Shown here: piece by piece, positions 1 through 5,475 of the stretch
Layout of the letters: every line of letters begins with the position of its first letter
Position numbering within the stretch: position 1 is the stretch's first letter
Source of the DNA: Acidobacteriota bacterium
GTDB lineage: Bacteria; Acidobacteriota; Polarisedimenticolia; Polarisedimenticolales; Polarisedimenticolaceae
Assembly (NCBI GenBank): GCA_011773795.1
Contig: WVWW01000219.1
Location: 48,220 to 53,694 of the forward strand
DNA length: 5,475 bases
Direction of reading: 5' to 3'
Position numbers and translations under genes: made by a program
The notes under the pieces: model-generated
The model's input: only the letters and a program-made list of their open reading frames with translations
The model's database searches: none
Told to the model about the DNA's origin: nothing

Positions 1-63
1 CACCGGTTTGACGCCCCCGATTCTCGCACGAGGTCCGAGCGGAGCGGCGCTTTCGGGGCTCGT

Positions 64-87
64 CCGGCTGGGTTAGAATCCAGCCGG
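64..87 (+). promoter_or_regulatory. Perfect 8-bp inverted repeat enclosing a TAGAAT -10-like box
   Basis: CCGGCTGG (64-71) is matched exactly by CCAGCCGG (80-87). The two inner bases on each side can also pair (G72 with T79 as a wobble, T73 with A78), giving a 10-bp stem with a four-base TAGA loop. The spacer contains TAGAAT (74-79), one mismatch from the sigma-70 -10 consensus TATAAT. No good -35 lies 16-18 bases upstream (TTTCGG at 51-56 is poor). If it is a promoter, transcription would start near 86, giving a leader of about 60 bases. The symmetry around the -10 would suit a repressor operator. It could instead be an RNA hairpin or the stem of an upstream terminator, but no T-run follows. 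The repeat is seen directly; its role is inferred. Confidence 0.4.
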
Positions 88-139
88 CCGTGTCCGACGA
101 ACCTCCTCGGCGACGGCAGTTGAAACGCCCCGTCACGCC

Positions 140-143
140 GGAG
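140..143 (+). promoter_or_regulatory. Ribosome binding site for the TTG start at 149
   Basis: GGAG at 140-143 ends five bases before TTG at 149. The alternative GTG at 158 would be 14 bases away, which is too far. No ATG or GTG occurs in frame between the upstream stop at 74-76 and 149. This site therefore decides for the TTG start. Confidence 0.55.
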
Positions 144-148
144 AAACG

Positions 149-631
149 TTGCGACCAGTGCCCCCCAAGTGGCTTGGCCTAGCGCTTGCGGCCGCGCAGC
201 TGTTGCAGTCCCCTTCGGTGACTCTGCGGGACCAGTTCGGCGCAGAAAACCGGCTGGAGCCGGGCGAGCCGGCGGTCGTCATCGTCGTCTCGGCCCACAA
301 GCTTCGCAAGCTGAAGAAATGGGAAATCGCGATCCGCGAGCGCTACGAGGGGATGAGAATCGTGCGCATCGCCGATGTGGTGCCGAGCGATCCCCCGGCA
401 ACCTACGAGGCGGTCGCGGAGCGCCTTCGCACACGGGTCCCCGACGAGATCCCGGTCTGGATCGACACGTCTCGCGTTTGGGCATCCGAATTCGGCCTCG
501 ACACGACCCTGCCCAACCTGCTCGTGCTGGGCGCCGACGGTTCCTTGAGTGGGACGGTGAGGGGTCGGTTCAGCCCCGAGTCGTTTGCCGAGCTGGCGCG
601 GCTGATCGAAGAACCGGTGGACTCGCGATGA
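149..631 (+). CDS. Thioredoxin-fold-like protein lacking cysteines, first gene of the carotenoid operon
   Basis: A 160-residue protein of unknown function. The N-terminus (about residues 7-22, KWLGLALAAAQLLQS) has one lysine followed by a hydrophobic run, so it may be a weak signal peptide or anchor. The rest resembles a thioredoxin/AhpC-TSA-like fold: a hydrophobic strand (VVIVVS, 43-48), a charged helix (51-67), a second strand (MRIVRIADV, 69-77), then VWID (103-106) and a Leu-Pro (121-122) before NLLVL, where thioredoxins carry their cis-proline, followed by a 'GADG' turn and a C-terminal helix. Where the CxxC should be it reads SAHK (48-51), and the protein has no cysteine at all, so thiol redox chemistry is excluded. 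The start is TTG, chosen by the GGAG at 140-143. It overlaps crtY by four bases (ATGA), suggesting translational coupling and co-regulation. The fold assignment is pattern-based and moderate; that it is a real gene is supported by the overlap and by codon use like its neighbours. Confidence 0.7.
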   Translation: MRPVPPKWLGLALAAAQLLQSPSVTLRDQFGAENRLEPGEPAVVIVVSAHKLRKLKKWEIAIRERYEGMRIVRIADVVPSDPPATYEAVAERLRTRVPDEIPVWIDTSRVWASEFGLDTTLPNLLVLGADGSLSGTVRGRFSPESFAELARLIEEPVDSR

Positions 632-1794
632 AGCAGCGCGTCCTGCTGGTCGGCGGCGGTCTCGCCAACGGTCTGATCGCCCTGCGACTGGCCGAGCGGA
701 AAGATGTCGAATGCACCCTCGTCGAGCGCGAGGAGCGGATCGGCGGCGAACACGTCTGGTCGTTTCACGACAGCGACCTCGACGCTGCCCAGCTGGAGTG
801 GATCGGGCCCCTGATCGAACGATCCTGGCCGACCCACGGCGTGCGGTTTCCGCGCTTTTGCAGAACTCTCTCGGGCGGGTATCACGCGGTCACTTCCGAC
901 CGCCTGCGTCAACGAGTCGCGCAGTCGGACGGCATCCGTATCCGCTCCGGGGTGGCCGCCCGCTCGCTCGAGCCGCACGGCGTCGCGCTCGAAGACGGGA
1001 CACGCATCGAGGCCGATGCGGTCCTCGACGGTCGCGGGGCCGTGCCCGCCTCGCCCGAGCTTCGCATTGCCGCACAAAAATTCGTCGGCCAGTGGCTCGA
1101 GCTCGATTCGCCCCACGACCTCGCCGGCCCGCTGCTGATGGACGCGACGGTCGGCCAGCCCGACGGGTACCGCTTCGTGTATACCCTGCCCTTCTCGCCC
1201 ACGCTGGTCCACGTCGAGGACACGCTGTACGACGCCGATGCGATGATCGACCTCCCGGCGATGCGGGAGTCGATCCAGCGCTACGCCGGCGAGCAAGGCT
1301 GGAGCGTGCGCCGCGTCGTACGCGAGGAGCGAGGCGTCCTGCCGATCGTGCTGGGGGGCGACATCGAAGCTTTCTGGGCCTCGGGTCCTGCCGGCGTGCC
1401 GCGTTCCGGCATGCGTGCGGCCCTGTTCCATCCGACGACCGGCTATTCCCTGCCCGACGCGGTCCGACTCGCCGATGAGCTGGCGCGGAGAGACACGTTG
1501 GGCAGCGAGGACCTCCATGCCTGGATTCGTGCGCGCTCGATCGACAAGTGGAAACGCGACCGCTTCTACCGTCTGCTCAACCGGATGCTGTTCGAGGCGG
1601 CGTTGCCGGGGCGTCGACACCTCGTCCTGCAACGCTTCTACCGCCTTCCGGAGCCGTTGATCCAGCGGTTCTACGCCGGTCGCTCGACGGTCGCGGATCG
1701 CTTCCGCGTGCTCGTCGGCCGGCCCCCGGTGCCCGTGCGCCGCGCCCTGAGCTGCCTCGTCGACTCCCGTCGCCCGACGCCGAGGGTTTCCTGA
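628..1794 (+). CDS. crtY: Lycopene beta-cyclase (CrtY type)
   Basis: A 388-residue flavoprotein of the usual CrtY length, cyclising both ends of lycopene to give beta-carotene via gamma-carotene. The N-terminal dinucleotide-binding fold is plain (VLLVGGGLANGLIALRL, 5-21). Family motifs follow in order: an acidic strand end (LVERE, 31-35), DGRG (134-137), FVGQ (152-155), MDAT...GYRFVY (171-185), VEDTLY (196-201) containing Glu197, which lines up with the catalytic acid Glu196 reported for Pantoea CrtY, EERGVLPI (233-240), and FHPTTGYSLP (267-276). The C-terminal half has the helical RFYRLLNRML and QRFYRLPEPLIQRFYAG segments (312-351) and ends with the GRPPVPV stretch (364-370). It probably acts at the membrane surface with FAD/NAD(P)H. 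The ATG overlaps the stop of the preceding gene, with only a weak GGTGG (616-620) as ribosome binding site, so coupling is likely. The stop shares one base with crtI. Confidence 0.96.
   Translation: MKQRVLLVGGGLANGLIALRLAERKDVECTLVEREERIGGEHVWSFHDSDLDAAQLEWIGPLIERSWPTHGVRFPRFCRTLSGGYHAVTSDRLRQRVAQSDGIRIRSGVAARSLEPHGVALEDGTRIEADAVLDGRGAVPASPELRIAAQKFVGQWLELDSPHDLAGPLLMDATVGQPDGYRFVYTLPFSPTLVHVEDTLYDADAMIDLPAMRESIQRYAGEQGWSVRRVVREERGVLPIVLGGDIEAFWASGPAGVPRSGMRAALFHPTTGYSLPDAVRLADELARRDTLGSEDLHAWIRARSIDKWKRDRFYRLLNRMLFEAALPGRRHLVLQRFYRLPEPLIQRFYAGRSTVADRFRVLVGRPPVPVRRALSCLVDSRRPTPRVS
1782..1786 (+). promoter_or_regulatory. Ribosome binding site of crtI
   Basis: GAGGG at 1782-1786, inside the last codons of crtY, ends seven bases before the ATG at 1794. 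It supports that ATG as the start. The open frame continues upstream into crtY, but the residues there do not resemble CrtI. Confidence 0.55.
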
Positions 1795-3299
1795 TGGGCC
1801 GCCCGCGCGCCGCCGTCATCGGGAGCGGCTTCGGCGGCTTGACCCTCGCCGTGCGGCTGCAGGCGGCCGGCGTGGCGACCACGCTCGTCGAGAAACGCGA
1901 CCGCCCCGGCGGGCGTGCCTATGTCTTTCACGACAAGGGGTTCGCCTTCGACGGCGGTCCCACCGTGATCACGGCGCCGGAGTGTCTCGCGGACGTGTTC
2001 CGCGCGGCGGGGCGAGAGATGGAGGAGTACGTCGAGCTGCTCCCGGTGATGCCCTTCTACCGCCTGCACTGGGAGGACGGCTACAGGTTCGACTACTCCA
2101 ACGACCTCGAGGCGGTCAACGCGCAGATCGAAGCCAAGAGCCCGCGCGACGTCGACGGTTATGCGCGCTTCCGCCGTTACGCCGACGATGTGTTCAAAGA
2201 GGGCTACGTCAAGCTCGCCAACGTGCCGTTCCTGGACTTCTGGAGCATGATTCGAGTCGCCCCGCAGCTCACTCGCCTGCAGGCGTTTCGAAGCGTTTAC
2301 TCCATGGTCGCGCGATTCATCAAGGACGACCACCTCCGCCAGGTGCTCAGCTTCCACTCCCTTCTGGTGGGGGGCAACCCCTTTGCGTCGTCGTCGATCT
2401 ACACGCTGATCCACGCACTCGAGCGGCGCTGGGGCGTGAGTTTCGTCCGCGGCGGAACCGGCGCCCTGGTCGACGCTTACGTGCAGCTGTTCCGCGAGCT
2501 CGGGGGCGAGTTGCGACTCGAATGCCCCGTCGAGCGTATCCGCACGACGAACGGCAGGGTGAGCGGCATCGACGCGGCCGACGGCTGGAGCGAAGACTTC
2601 GATCTCGTGGCCAGCAACGCCGACGTCGTGCACACCTACTCGAAGCTGCTGCGGGACGAGCCGCTCGCGGCTCGCCGGGCCGCCGGCGTGGCGCGACGGC
2701 GCCACAGCATGTCCCTGTTCGTGATCTACTTCGGGGCGCGGCGCCAGCCCGGGATGGCGCATCACAGCGTCTTGTTCGGGCCGCGCTACCGGGAGCTGTT
2801 GAGCGACATCTTCGATCGCGGCAACCTGGCCGACGATTTCTCGCTGTACCTGCACGCCCCGACGGTGACCGACCCGACCATCGCGCCGGATGGGTACGAA
2901 GCGTTCTACGTCCTCTCGCCGGTGCCGCACCTGGGCAAGGCCGAGATCGACTGGAGCGTCGAGGGTCCGCGCTACCGCGACCGCATCCTCGACTACTTGC
3001 ACCGGCGTTACCTGCCCGTGCTGTCGGAATCGCCGGTCACGCTGCGCATCTTCACTCCCCACGATTTCCGGGACGTGCTCAACACCCACCACGGATCCGC
3101 GTTCAGCCTGGAGCCGATCCTGAGTCAAAGCGCCTACTTTCGCGTGCACAACCGGGACGACCGCATCGGCGGCCTCTATTTCGTCGGCGCCGGGACGCAT
3201 CCCGGCGCCGGGGTCCCGGGAGTCGTCAACTCGGCCGAGGCGACGGCGGGATTGATCCTCGAGGACCTCGGGATGGCCCGGACAAGGAGCGTATCGTGA
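1794..3299 (+). CDS. crtI: Phytoene desaturase (CrtI type)
   Basis: A 501-residue FAD-dependent desaturase, close to the family norm of about 490-510. It converts phytoene to lycopene by successive desaturations (four steps in most CrtI enzymes that feed a CrtY cyclase; the step number is inferred). The N-terminus has the flavin-binding fold (VIGSGFGGLTLAVRL, 8-22), then VEKRDRPGGRAYVF (32-45) and FDGGPTVIT (52-60), all typical of bacterial CrtI. The C-terminus carries the phytoene dehydrogenase signature FVGAGTHPGAGVPGVVNSAE (463-482), which closes the FAD site. The middle (THHGSAFSLEPIL and neighbouring segments) also fits. The enzyme is expected to be a peripheral membrane protein. The ATG shares its A with the crtY stop (TGATG), and the gene overlaps crtB by four bases (GTGA), so the three crt genes should be co-transcribed and translationally coupled. 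No truncation or missing key motif is seen. Confidence 0.97.
   Translation: MGRPRAAVIGSGFGGLTLAVRLQAAGVATTLVEKRDRPGGRAYVFHDKGFAFDGGPTVITAPECLADVFRAAGREMEEYVELLPVMPFYRLHWEDGYRFDYSNDLEAVNAQIEAKSPRDVDGYARFRRYADDVFKEGYVKLANVPFLDFWSMIRVAPQLTRLQAFRSVYSMVARFIKDDHLRQVLSFHSLLVGGNPFASSSIYTLIHALERRWGVSFVRGGTGALVDAYVQLFRELGGELRLECPVERIRTTNGRVSGIDAADGWSEDFDLVASNADVVHTYSKLLRDEPLAARRAAGVARRRHSMSLFVIYFGARRQPGMAHHSVLFGPRYRELLSDIFDRGNLADDFSLYLHAPTVTDPTIAPDGYEAFYVLSPVPHLGKAEIDWSVEGPRYRDRILDYLHRRYLPVLSESPVTLRIFTPHDFRDVLNTHHGSAFSLEPILSQSAYFRVHNRDDRIGGLYFVGAGTHPGAGVPGVVNSAEATAGLILEDLGMARTRSVS
3284..3289 (+). promoter_or_regulatory. Strong ribosome binding site that fixes the GTG start of crtB
   Basis: AAGGAG at 3284-3289, within the end of crtI, lies six bases before GTG at 3296. 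The spacing is ideal and selects this GTG over the next in-frame ATG at 3329, which would remove the conserved N-terminal residues before KGSSSF. It is the best Shine-Dalgarno match of the plus-strand genes. Confidence 0.75.
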
Positions 3300-4231
3300 T
3301 CGACCCGATCGTTGAGCGCAGCCGGCGCATGATCGAAAAGGGCTCCAGCAGCTTTGCCGGTGCGGCGCGCCTGCTGCCCATGCGGATCCGCCGCGACGTC
3401 TACATGCTCTACGCGTGGTGCCGCTACTGTGACGACCAGGTCGACTCGCAGGATCTGGGACAGGGGGCGCCGAGTGAAAGCGAGTCGGGTCCCAGGGTGC
3501 TGGCGCACCTCGAGCACATGACCCGCCGTGCGATGGCCGGCGAGGCGATCCAGGATCCCGTGTTCGTCGCGCTGCAACGCGTCGTTCGGACGCACGACAT
3601 CCCGCACCGCCATCCGCTGGAGTTGTTGCAGGGGTTCGCGATGGACGTCGACGGGCGGCGGTTCCCGACATTGGAGGACTCGCTGGAGTATTGCTACCAC
3701 GTGGCCGGCGTCGTCGGACTCATGATGTCGATGGTGATGGGGACGCGGGAACGCGAGGCGCTCGATCGGGCCGTCGACCTCGGCATCGCGCTGCAGATGA
3801 CCAACATCGCGCGCGACGTCATCGACGACGCCGGCTGCGGGCGCGTCTACCTGCCGTTGACCTGGTTGTCCGAGGAGGGCATCGCGCCGGAGGAGATCGA
3901 TCATCCGAGACACCGCGCGGCACTGCATCGAGTCGTACGCCGCTTCCTCGACGAAGCGGATCTCTACTATCGCTCGGCGATCCAGGGACTGTCCTGGCTC
4001 TCGCCGCGCTGCGCCTGGGCGATCGCGACCGCGCGAGGTGTCTACCGTGAGATCGGACGCGTGGTCCTCGAGCAGGGCGAGCGGGCCTGGGACCGTCGCA
4101 CCGTGGTGGGCCGGCCGCGCAAGGTCGTGCGTTCGACCCAGGCTGCGCTCGAGGCGGCGATCTCCGTCGTTCTACGGCCCGCGCGCAGGCAAACAGCCGT
4201 GCGCGACTCCAGGTTGTGGCGCCGGCTGTGA
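3296..4231 (+). CDS. crtB: Phytoene synthase
   Basis: A 311-residue head-to-head prenyl synthase (squalene/phytoene synthase family, usual length about 300) that joins two geranylgeranyl diphosphates into phytoene through presqualene-type chemistry, the first committed step of the pathway. KGSSSF (15-20) opens the conserved region. The first Asp-rich, Mg-binding motif is YCDDQVD (44-50). The signature YCYHVAGVVG occupies 132-141. The second Asp motif is NIARDVIDD (170-178), followed by GRVYLP (182-187). All catalytic aspartates (46, 47, 50, 174, 178) are present. The start is GTG, supported by the AAGGAG just upstream. The open frame continues far upstream, but that part is the out-of-frame shadow of crtI. 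The gene ends one base from the end of crtZ, which faces it. It needs GGPP from a crtE-type synthase that is not in this window. Confidence 0.96.
   Translation: MIDPIVERSRRMIEKGSSSFAGAARLLPMRIRRDVYMLYAWCRYCDDQVDSQDLGQGAPSESESGPRVLAHLEHMTRRAMAGEAIQDPVFVALQRVVRTHDIPHRHPLELLQGFAMDVDGRRFPTLEDSLEYCYHVAGVVGLMMSMVMGTREREALDRAVDLGIALQMTNIARDVIDDAGCGRVYLPLTWLSEEGIAPEEIDHPRHRAALHRVVRRFLDEADLYYRSAIQGLSWLSPRCAWAIATARGVYREIGRVVLEQGERAWDRRTVVGRPRKVVRSTQAALEAAISVVLRPARRQTAVRDSRLWRRL
4193..4229. terminator. Candidate bidirectional terminator hairpin at the crtB/crtZ junction
   Basis: ACAGCCG (4193-4199) pairs perfectly with CGGCTGT (4223-4229). After a single bulged T (4200), GCGC (4201-4204) pairs with GCGC (4219-4222), giving an 11-bp, mostly G-C stem with a 14-base loop. 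It lies in the last codons of crtB and reaches the crtB stop codon. It is followed on the plus strand by GAGTTACTTTCT and on the minus strand by only a short T-run, so the T-tracts are poor for classic intrinsic termination. The position between two convergent genes with no spacer makes a shared terminator plausible. The pairing is visible; the function is inferred. Confidence 0.35.
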
Positions 4232-4232
4232 G

Positions 4233-4682
4233 TTACTTTCTGGTGAGGCGTTCGGGCGGTGGCGCGTAGAGAAAACCGAAAGACACGGCGCCGTCGCGCT
4301 CGTGTGTCTTGTGATGGATCAGGTGCGACTGGATGATCCGCCGGAGGTAGCGGCTCTTCGGAGCGACGCGCAGCGGAAGCCGCCGGTGAACGATCACGTC
4401 GTGAAAGCCGAAGTAGGCCACGCCGTAAGCCGTCATCCCTAGACCGACCCACAGCAGCGCCGGCGTCCCGTGGGTCCCGAACCAGATCAGCACGATCGAC
4501 GGAACGGCGAACAGCACGCCGAACAGGTCGTTCCACTCGAACCAGCCCTCGTGGGGGCGGTGGTGGGAGGCGTGCAGGAACCACAGCGGCCCGTGCATCA
4601 GGTAGCGGTGGGTCACCCACGCGACGCCTTCCATCGCGGCCAGCGTCGCCAGGAACAGGGCTGCGTGCAACAGGACTTCCAT
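4233..4682 (-). CDS. crtZ: Beta-carotene 3-hydroxylase (CrtZ type)
   Basis: A 149-residue membrane di-iron hydroxylase of the fatty-acid-hydroxylase-like superfamily, slightly shorter than Pantoea CrtZ (about 175) because the ends are trimmed. It adds 3- and 3'-hydroxyls to beta-carotene, giving beta-cryptoxanthin and then zeaxanthin. All four histidine clusters are intact: HRYLMH (25-30), HASHH (37-41), HDVIVH (94-99) and HLIHH (120-124). Hydrophobic segments lie at about 4-22, 52-69 and 73-92. The family block HASHHRPHEGWFEWNDLFG (37-55) is very typical. The ATG at 4682 has a GGAG (complement of 4688-4691) five bases before it. It lies on the strand opposite crtYIB, tail to tail with crtB, and 15 bases downstream of an ABC permease on its own strand. 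It is therefore probably expressed from another promoter, outside the window. Confidence 0.95.
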   Translation of the reverse strand: MEVLLHAALFLATLAAMEGVAWVTHRYLMHGPLWFLHASHHRPHEGWFEWNDLFGVLFAVPSIVLIWFGTHGTPALLWVGLGMTAYGVAYFGFHDVIVHRRLPLRVAPKSRYLRRIIQSHLIHHKTHERDGAVSFGFLYAPPPERLTRK

Positions 4683-4687
4683 CGGTT

Positions 4688-4691
4688 CTCC
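4688..4691 (-). promoter_or_regulatory. Ribosome binding site of crtZ
   Basis: Read on the minus strand, GGAG (complement of 4688-4691) lies five bases before the crtZ ATG, inside the 15-base gap after the permease stop codon. There is no room for a separate promoter in that gap, so crtZ is probably read from the permease transcript or from a promoter within the permease gene. Confidence 0.6.
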
Positions 4692-4697
4692 GGAACC

Positions 4698-5475
4698 CTA
4701 CAGCGTTTCCCGGCGCCGCGCGAGGTAGCGTGACAACATCAGGCCGCCGAGCGCCATCACGGCCAGCATCGCAACCGGTAGCGGCAGGCGCGACCAGCCC
4801 TCCTGAAGCCAGAAGACCGACGAGTAAGCCTCGATGGCCCAGGTGTTGGGCGTCGCCCAGCCCATGTCCTGCAGCCACGCCGGCATCAGGAAACGCGGCA
4901 CCATGCTGCCGCCCAGCGCGGACGCGAGCAGTATGGCCACCGTGGCCAGGTTGTGCGCTTGGCGCACGGTCCCGCAGGCGGAGGCGACGACGAGACCGAT
5001 GCCGGCGGCGGCGGCGGCCTGGACGAGCGTGATGACCGACCAGGGCCCGAGATTCCCGGGCAGATCGACCCCGTATCCGAGCCAGGCAACCACGAAGATC
5101 ACGCCGATCTGGACGAACCCCTGCAGGGTCAGGAACAGGAACTTTCCGTGGATCAGCACGGCGAACCGGCCGGGCCCGGCGAGCACGCGGTCGACGATCC
5201 CGCTGTCGCGCTCCTCCAGCAACGACACGGCGCCGTTGGCGGCCGAGAACAGGACGAACAACGCGGCCACCGCGCCGGCGTAGTACGCGACGTGGTTCAC
5301 CCGCCCGCCGGCGCCGGCGACCTCCTCGACCGCGGTGAGCTCCTGGAAACCCCAACCGCTCTTCTGTCCAAGCTCCGCCGACGCGATCGATTCCTCACGG
5401 ATCTCGGCGAAGCCCTCGTCGAGATCCGCGCGTTGGGTCTCCTCGAGCTCGAAGAACTGGTTCTCGAGCAGACCG
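4698..5475 (-). CDS. ABC-2 type transporter permease, C-terminal part (N-terminus beyond the window)
   Basis: The reading frame is open to the right edge, giving 258 visible residues that end at the TAG at 4698-4700. An internal GTG at 5300 is unlikely to be the true start, because the 58 residues before it read as normal protein without a stop and continue the family pattern. Visible residues 1-58 are a Glu-rich soluble stretch, presumably the end of the large extracytoplasmic loop that follows the first membrane helix in this family. Then come five hydrophobic segments at about 64-86, 112-135, 145-166, 172-192 and 230-250. Between the first two visible helices is LEERDSGIVDRVLAGP (86-101), the cytoplasmic coupling region typical of ABC-2 permeases. 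The C-terminus is Arg-rich (RYLARRR), fitting a cytoplasmic tail. The ATPase partner would be expected upstream, beyond the window. The substrate cannot be told from the sequence; drug, sodium (NatB-like) or lipid export are all possible. Confidence 0.85.
   Translation of the reverse strand, partial: GLLENQFFELEETQRADLDEGFAEIREESIASAELGQKSGWGFQELTAVEEVAGAGGRVNHVAYYAGAVAALFVLFSAANGAVSLLEERDSGIVDRVLAGPGRFAVLIHGKFLFLTLQGFVQIGVIFVVAWLGYGVDLPGNLGPWSVITLVQAAAAAGIGLVVASACGTVRQAHNLATVAILLASALGGSMVPRFLMPAWLQDMGWATPNTWAIEAYSSVFWLQEGWSRLPLPVAMLAVMALGGLMLSRYLARRRETL

Larger units (their letters stand above)
1..148. other. Leader / intergenic region upstream of the carotenoid operon
   Basis: No gene is supported here. 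All three forward frames hit a stop (TGA at 9-11, TAG at 74-76, TGA at 121-123), so the end of an upstream plus-strand gene could lie at the left edge (for instance at 9-11), but too little is visible to call one. On the minus strand no ATG start is present. The stretch contains the hairpin at 64-87, a TAGAAT box at 74-79 and the ribosome binding site of the first gene at 140-143. It is the only place in the window where a promoter for the plus-strand operon could sit, because every junction downstream overlaps. Confidence 0.6.

Noticed and set aside
8..13. TTGACG as a -35 box
   Set aside because: No -10-like sequence lies 16-18 bases downstream, and the TAGAAT at 74 is about 60 bases away.
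15..58. CCCCGA (15-20) and TCGGGG (53-58) inverted repeat
   Set aside because: Six base pairs across a 32-base loop in GC-rich DNA is expected by chance.
169..627. Upstream in-frame extension of crtY
   Set aside because: The residues before the ATG at 628 are unlike any cyclase. They are the out-of-frame reading of the first gene. The Rossmann fold starts at residue 5 from the ATG at 628.
403..1632. 409-codon minus-strand frame opposite the first gene and crtY
   Set aside because: Low-complexity, charge-rich translation without a domain, and fully antisense to an unmistakable crtY. It is a GC-driven shadow.
1982..3295. Upstream in-frame extension of crtB
   Set aside because: It is an out-of-frame reading of crtI rich in Arg/Ala. 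The family N-terminus and the AAGGAG site fix the start at 3296.
1671..3671. Long open frame of 666 codons on the minus strand, antisense to crtI and crtB
   Set aside because: It mirrors the codon pattern of crtI/crtB in GC-rich DNA, its composition is rich in Arg, Gly, Ala and Pro with no recognisable domain, and it covers two certain genes.
4698..5300. Complete 200-residue permease starting at GTG 5300
   Set aside because: The frame stays open to the window edge with sensible protein sequence, and ABC-2 permeases of this type need an N-terminal helix and external loop. The gene is cut by the window rather than short.
4042..5355. 437-codon minus-strand frame running through crtZ, the permease and the end of crtB
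   Set aside because: Its product is an Arg/Gly/Ala-rich string, and it crosses two real minus-strand genes in another frame. It is not a plausible protein.

Overview
This 5,475-base window is GC-rich (roughly two thirds G+C by eye) and densely coding. It carries most of a bacterial carotenoid (zeaxanthin-type) biosynthesis cluster. The cyclase is of the CrtY type and the gene order is crtY-crtI-crtB with crtZ facing them. This is the arrangement known from Pantoea/Erwinia-like and other proteobacterial clusters, so a high-GC Pseudomonadota-like bacterium is the best guess. No 16S or other lineage marker is present, so this placement is weak.

Layout: positions 1-148 are a leader/intergenic stretch with a strong short hairpin (64-87) whose loop region contains a TAGAAT -10-like box. 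Next come four plus-strand genes in a start/stop-overlapping chain: a small thioredoxin-fold-like protein without any cysteine (149-631), lycopene beta-cyclase crtY (628-1794), phytoene desaturase crtI (1794-3299) and phytoene synthase crtB (3296-4231). On the minus strand, beta-carotene hydroxylase crtZ (4233-4682) meets crtB tail to tail with one base between them. It is preceded, 15 bases upstream on its own strand, by an ABC-2 type permease (4698-5475) whose N-terminus lies beyond the right edge.

How the genes work together: CrtB condenses two GGPP to phytoene, CrtI desaturates it to lycopene, CrtY cyclises both ends to beta-carotene, and CrtZ adds the 3- and 3'-hydroxyls to give zeaxanthin. 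The GGPP synthase (crtE) and any glucosyltransferase (crtX) or ketolase (crtW) are not in the window. The unusual elements are the cysteine-free thioredoxin-like protein that opens the operon and the ABC permease that shares a strand and probably a transcript with crtZ. Neither has an obvious enzymatic role in the pathway. The rest is a well-recognised pathway and I do not claim a new system.
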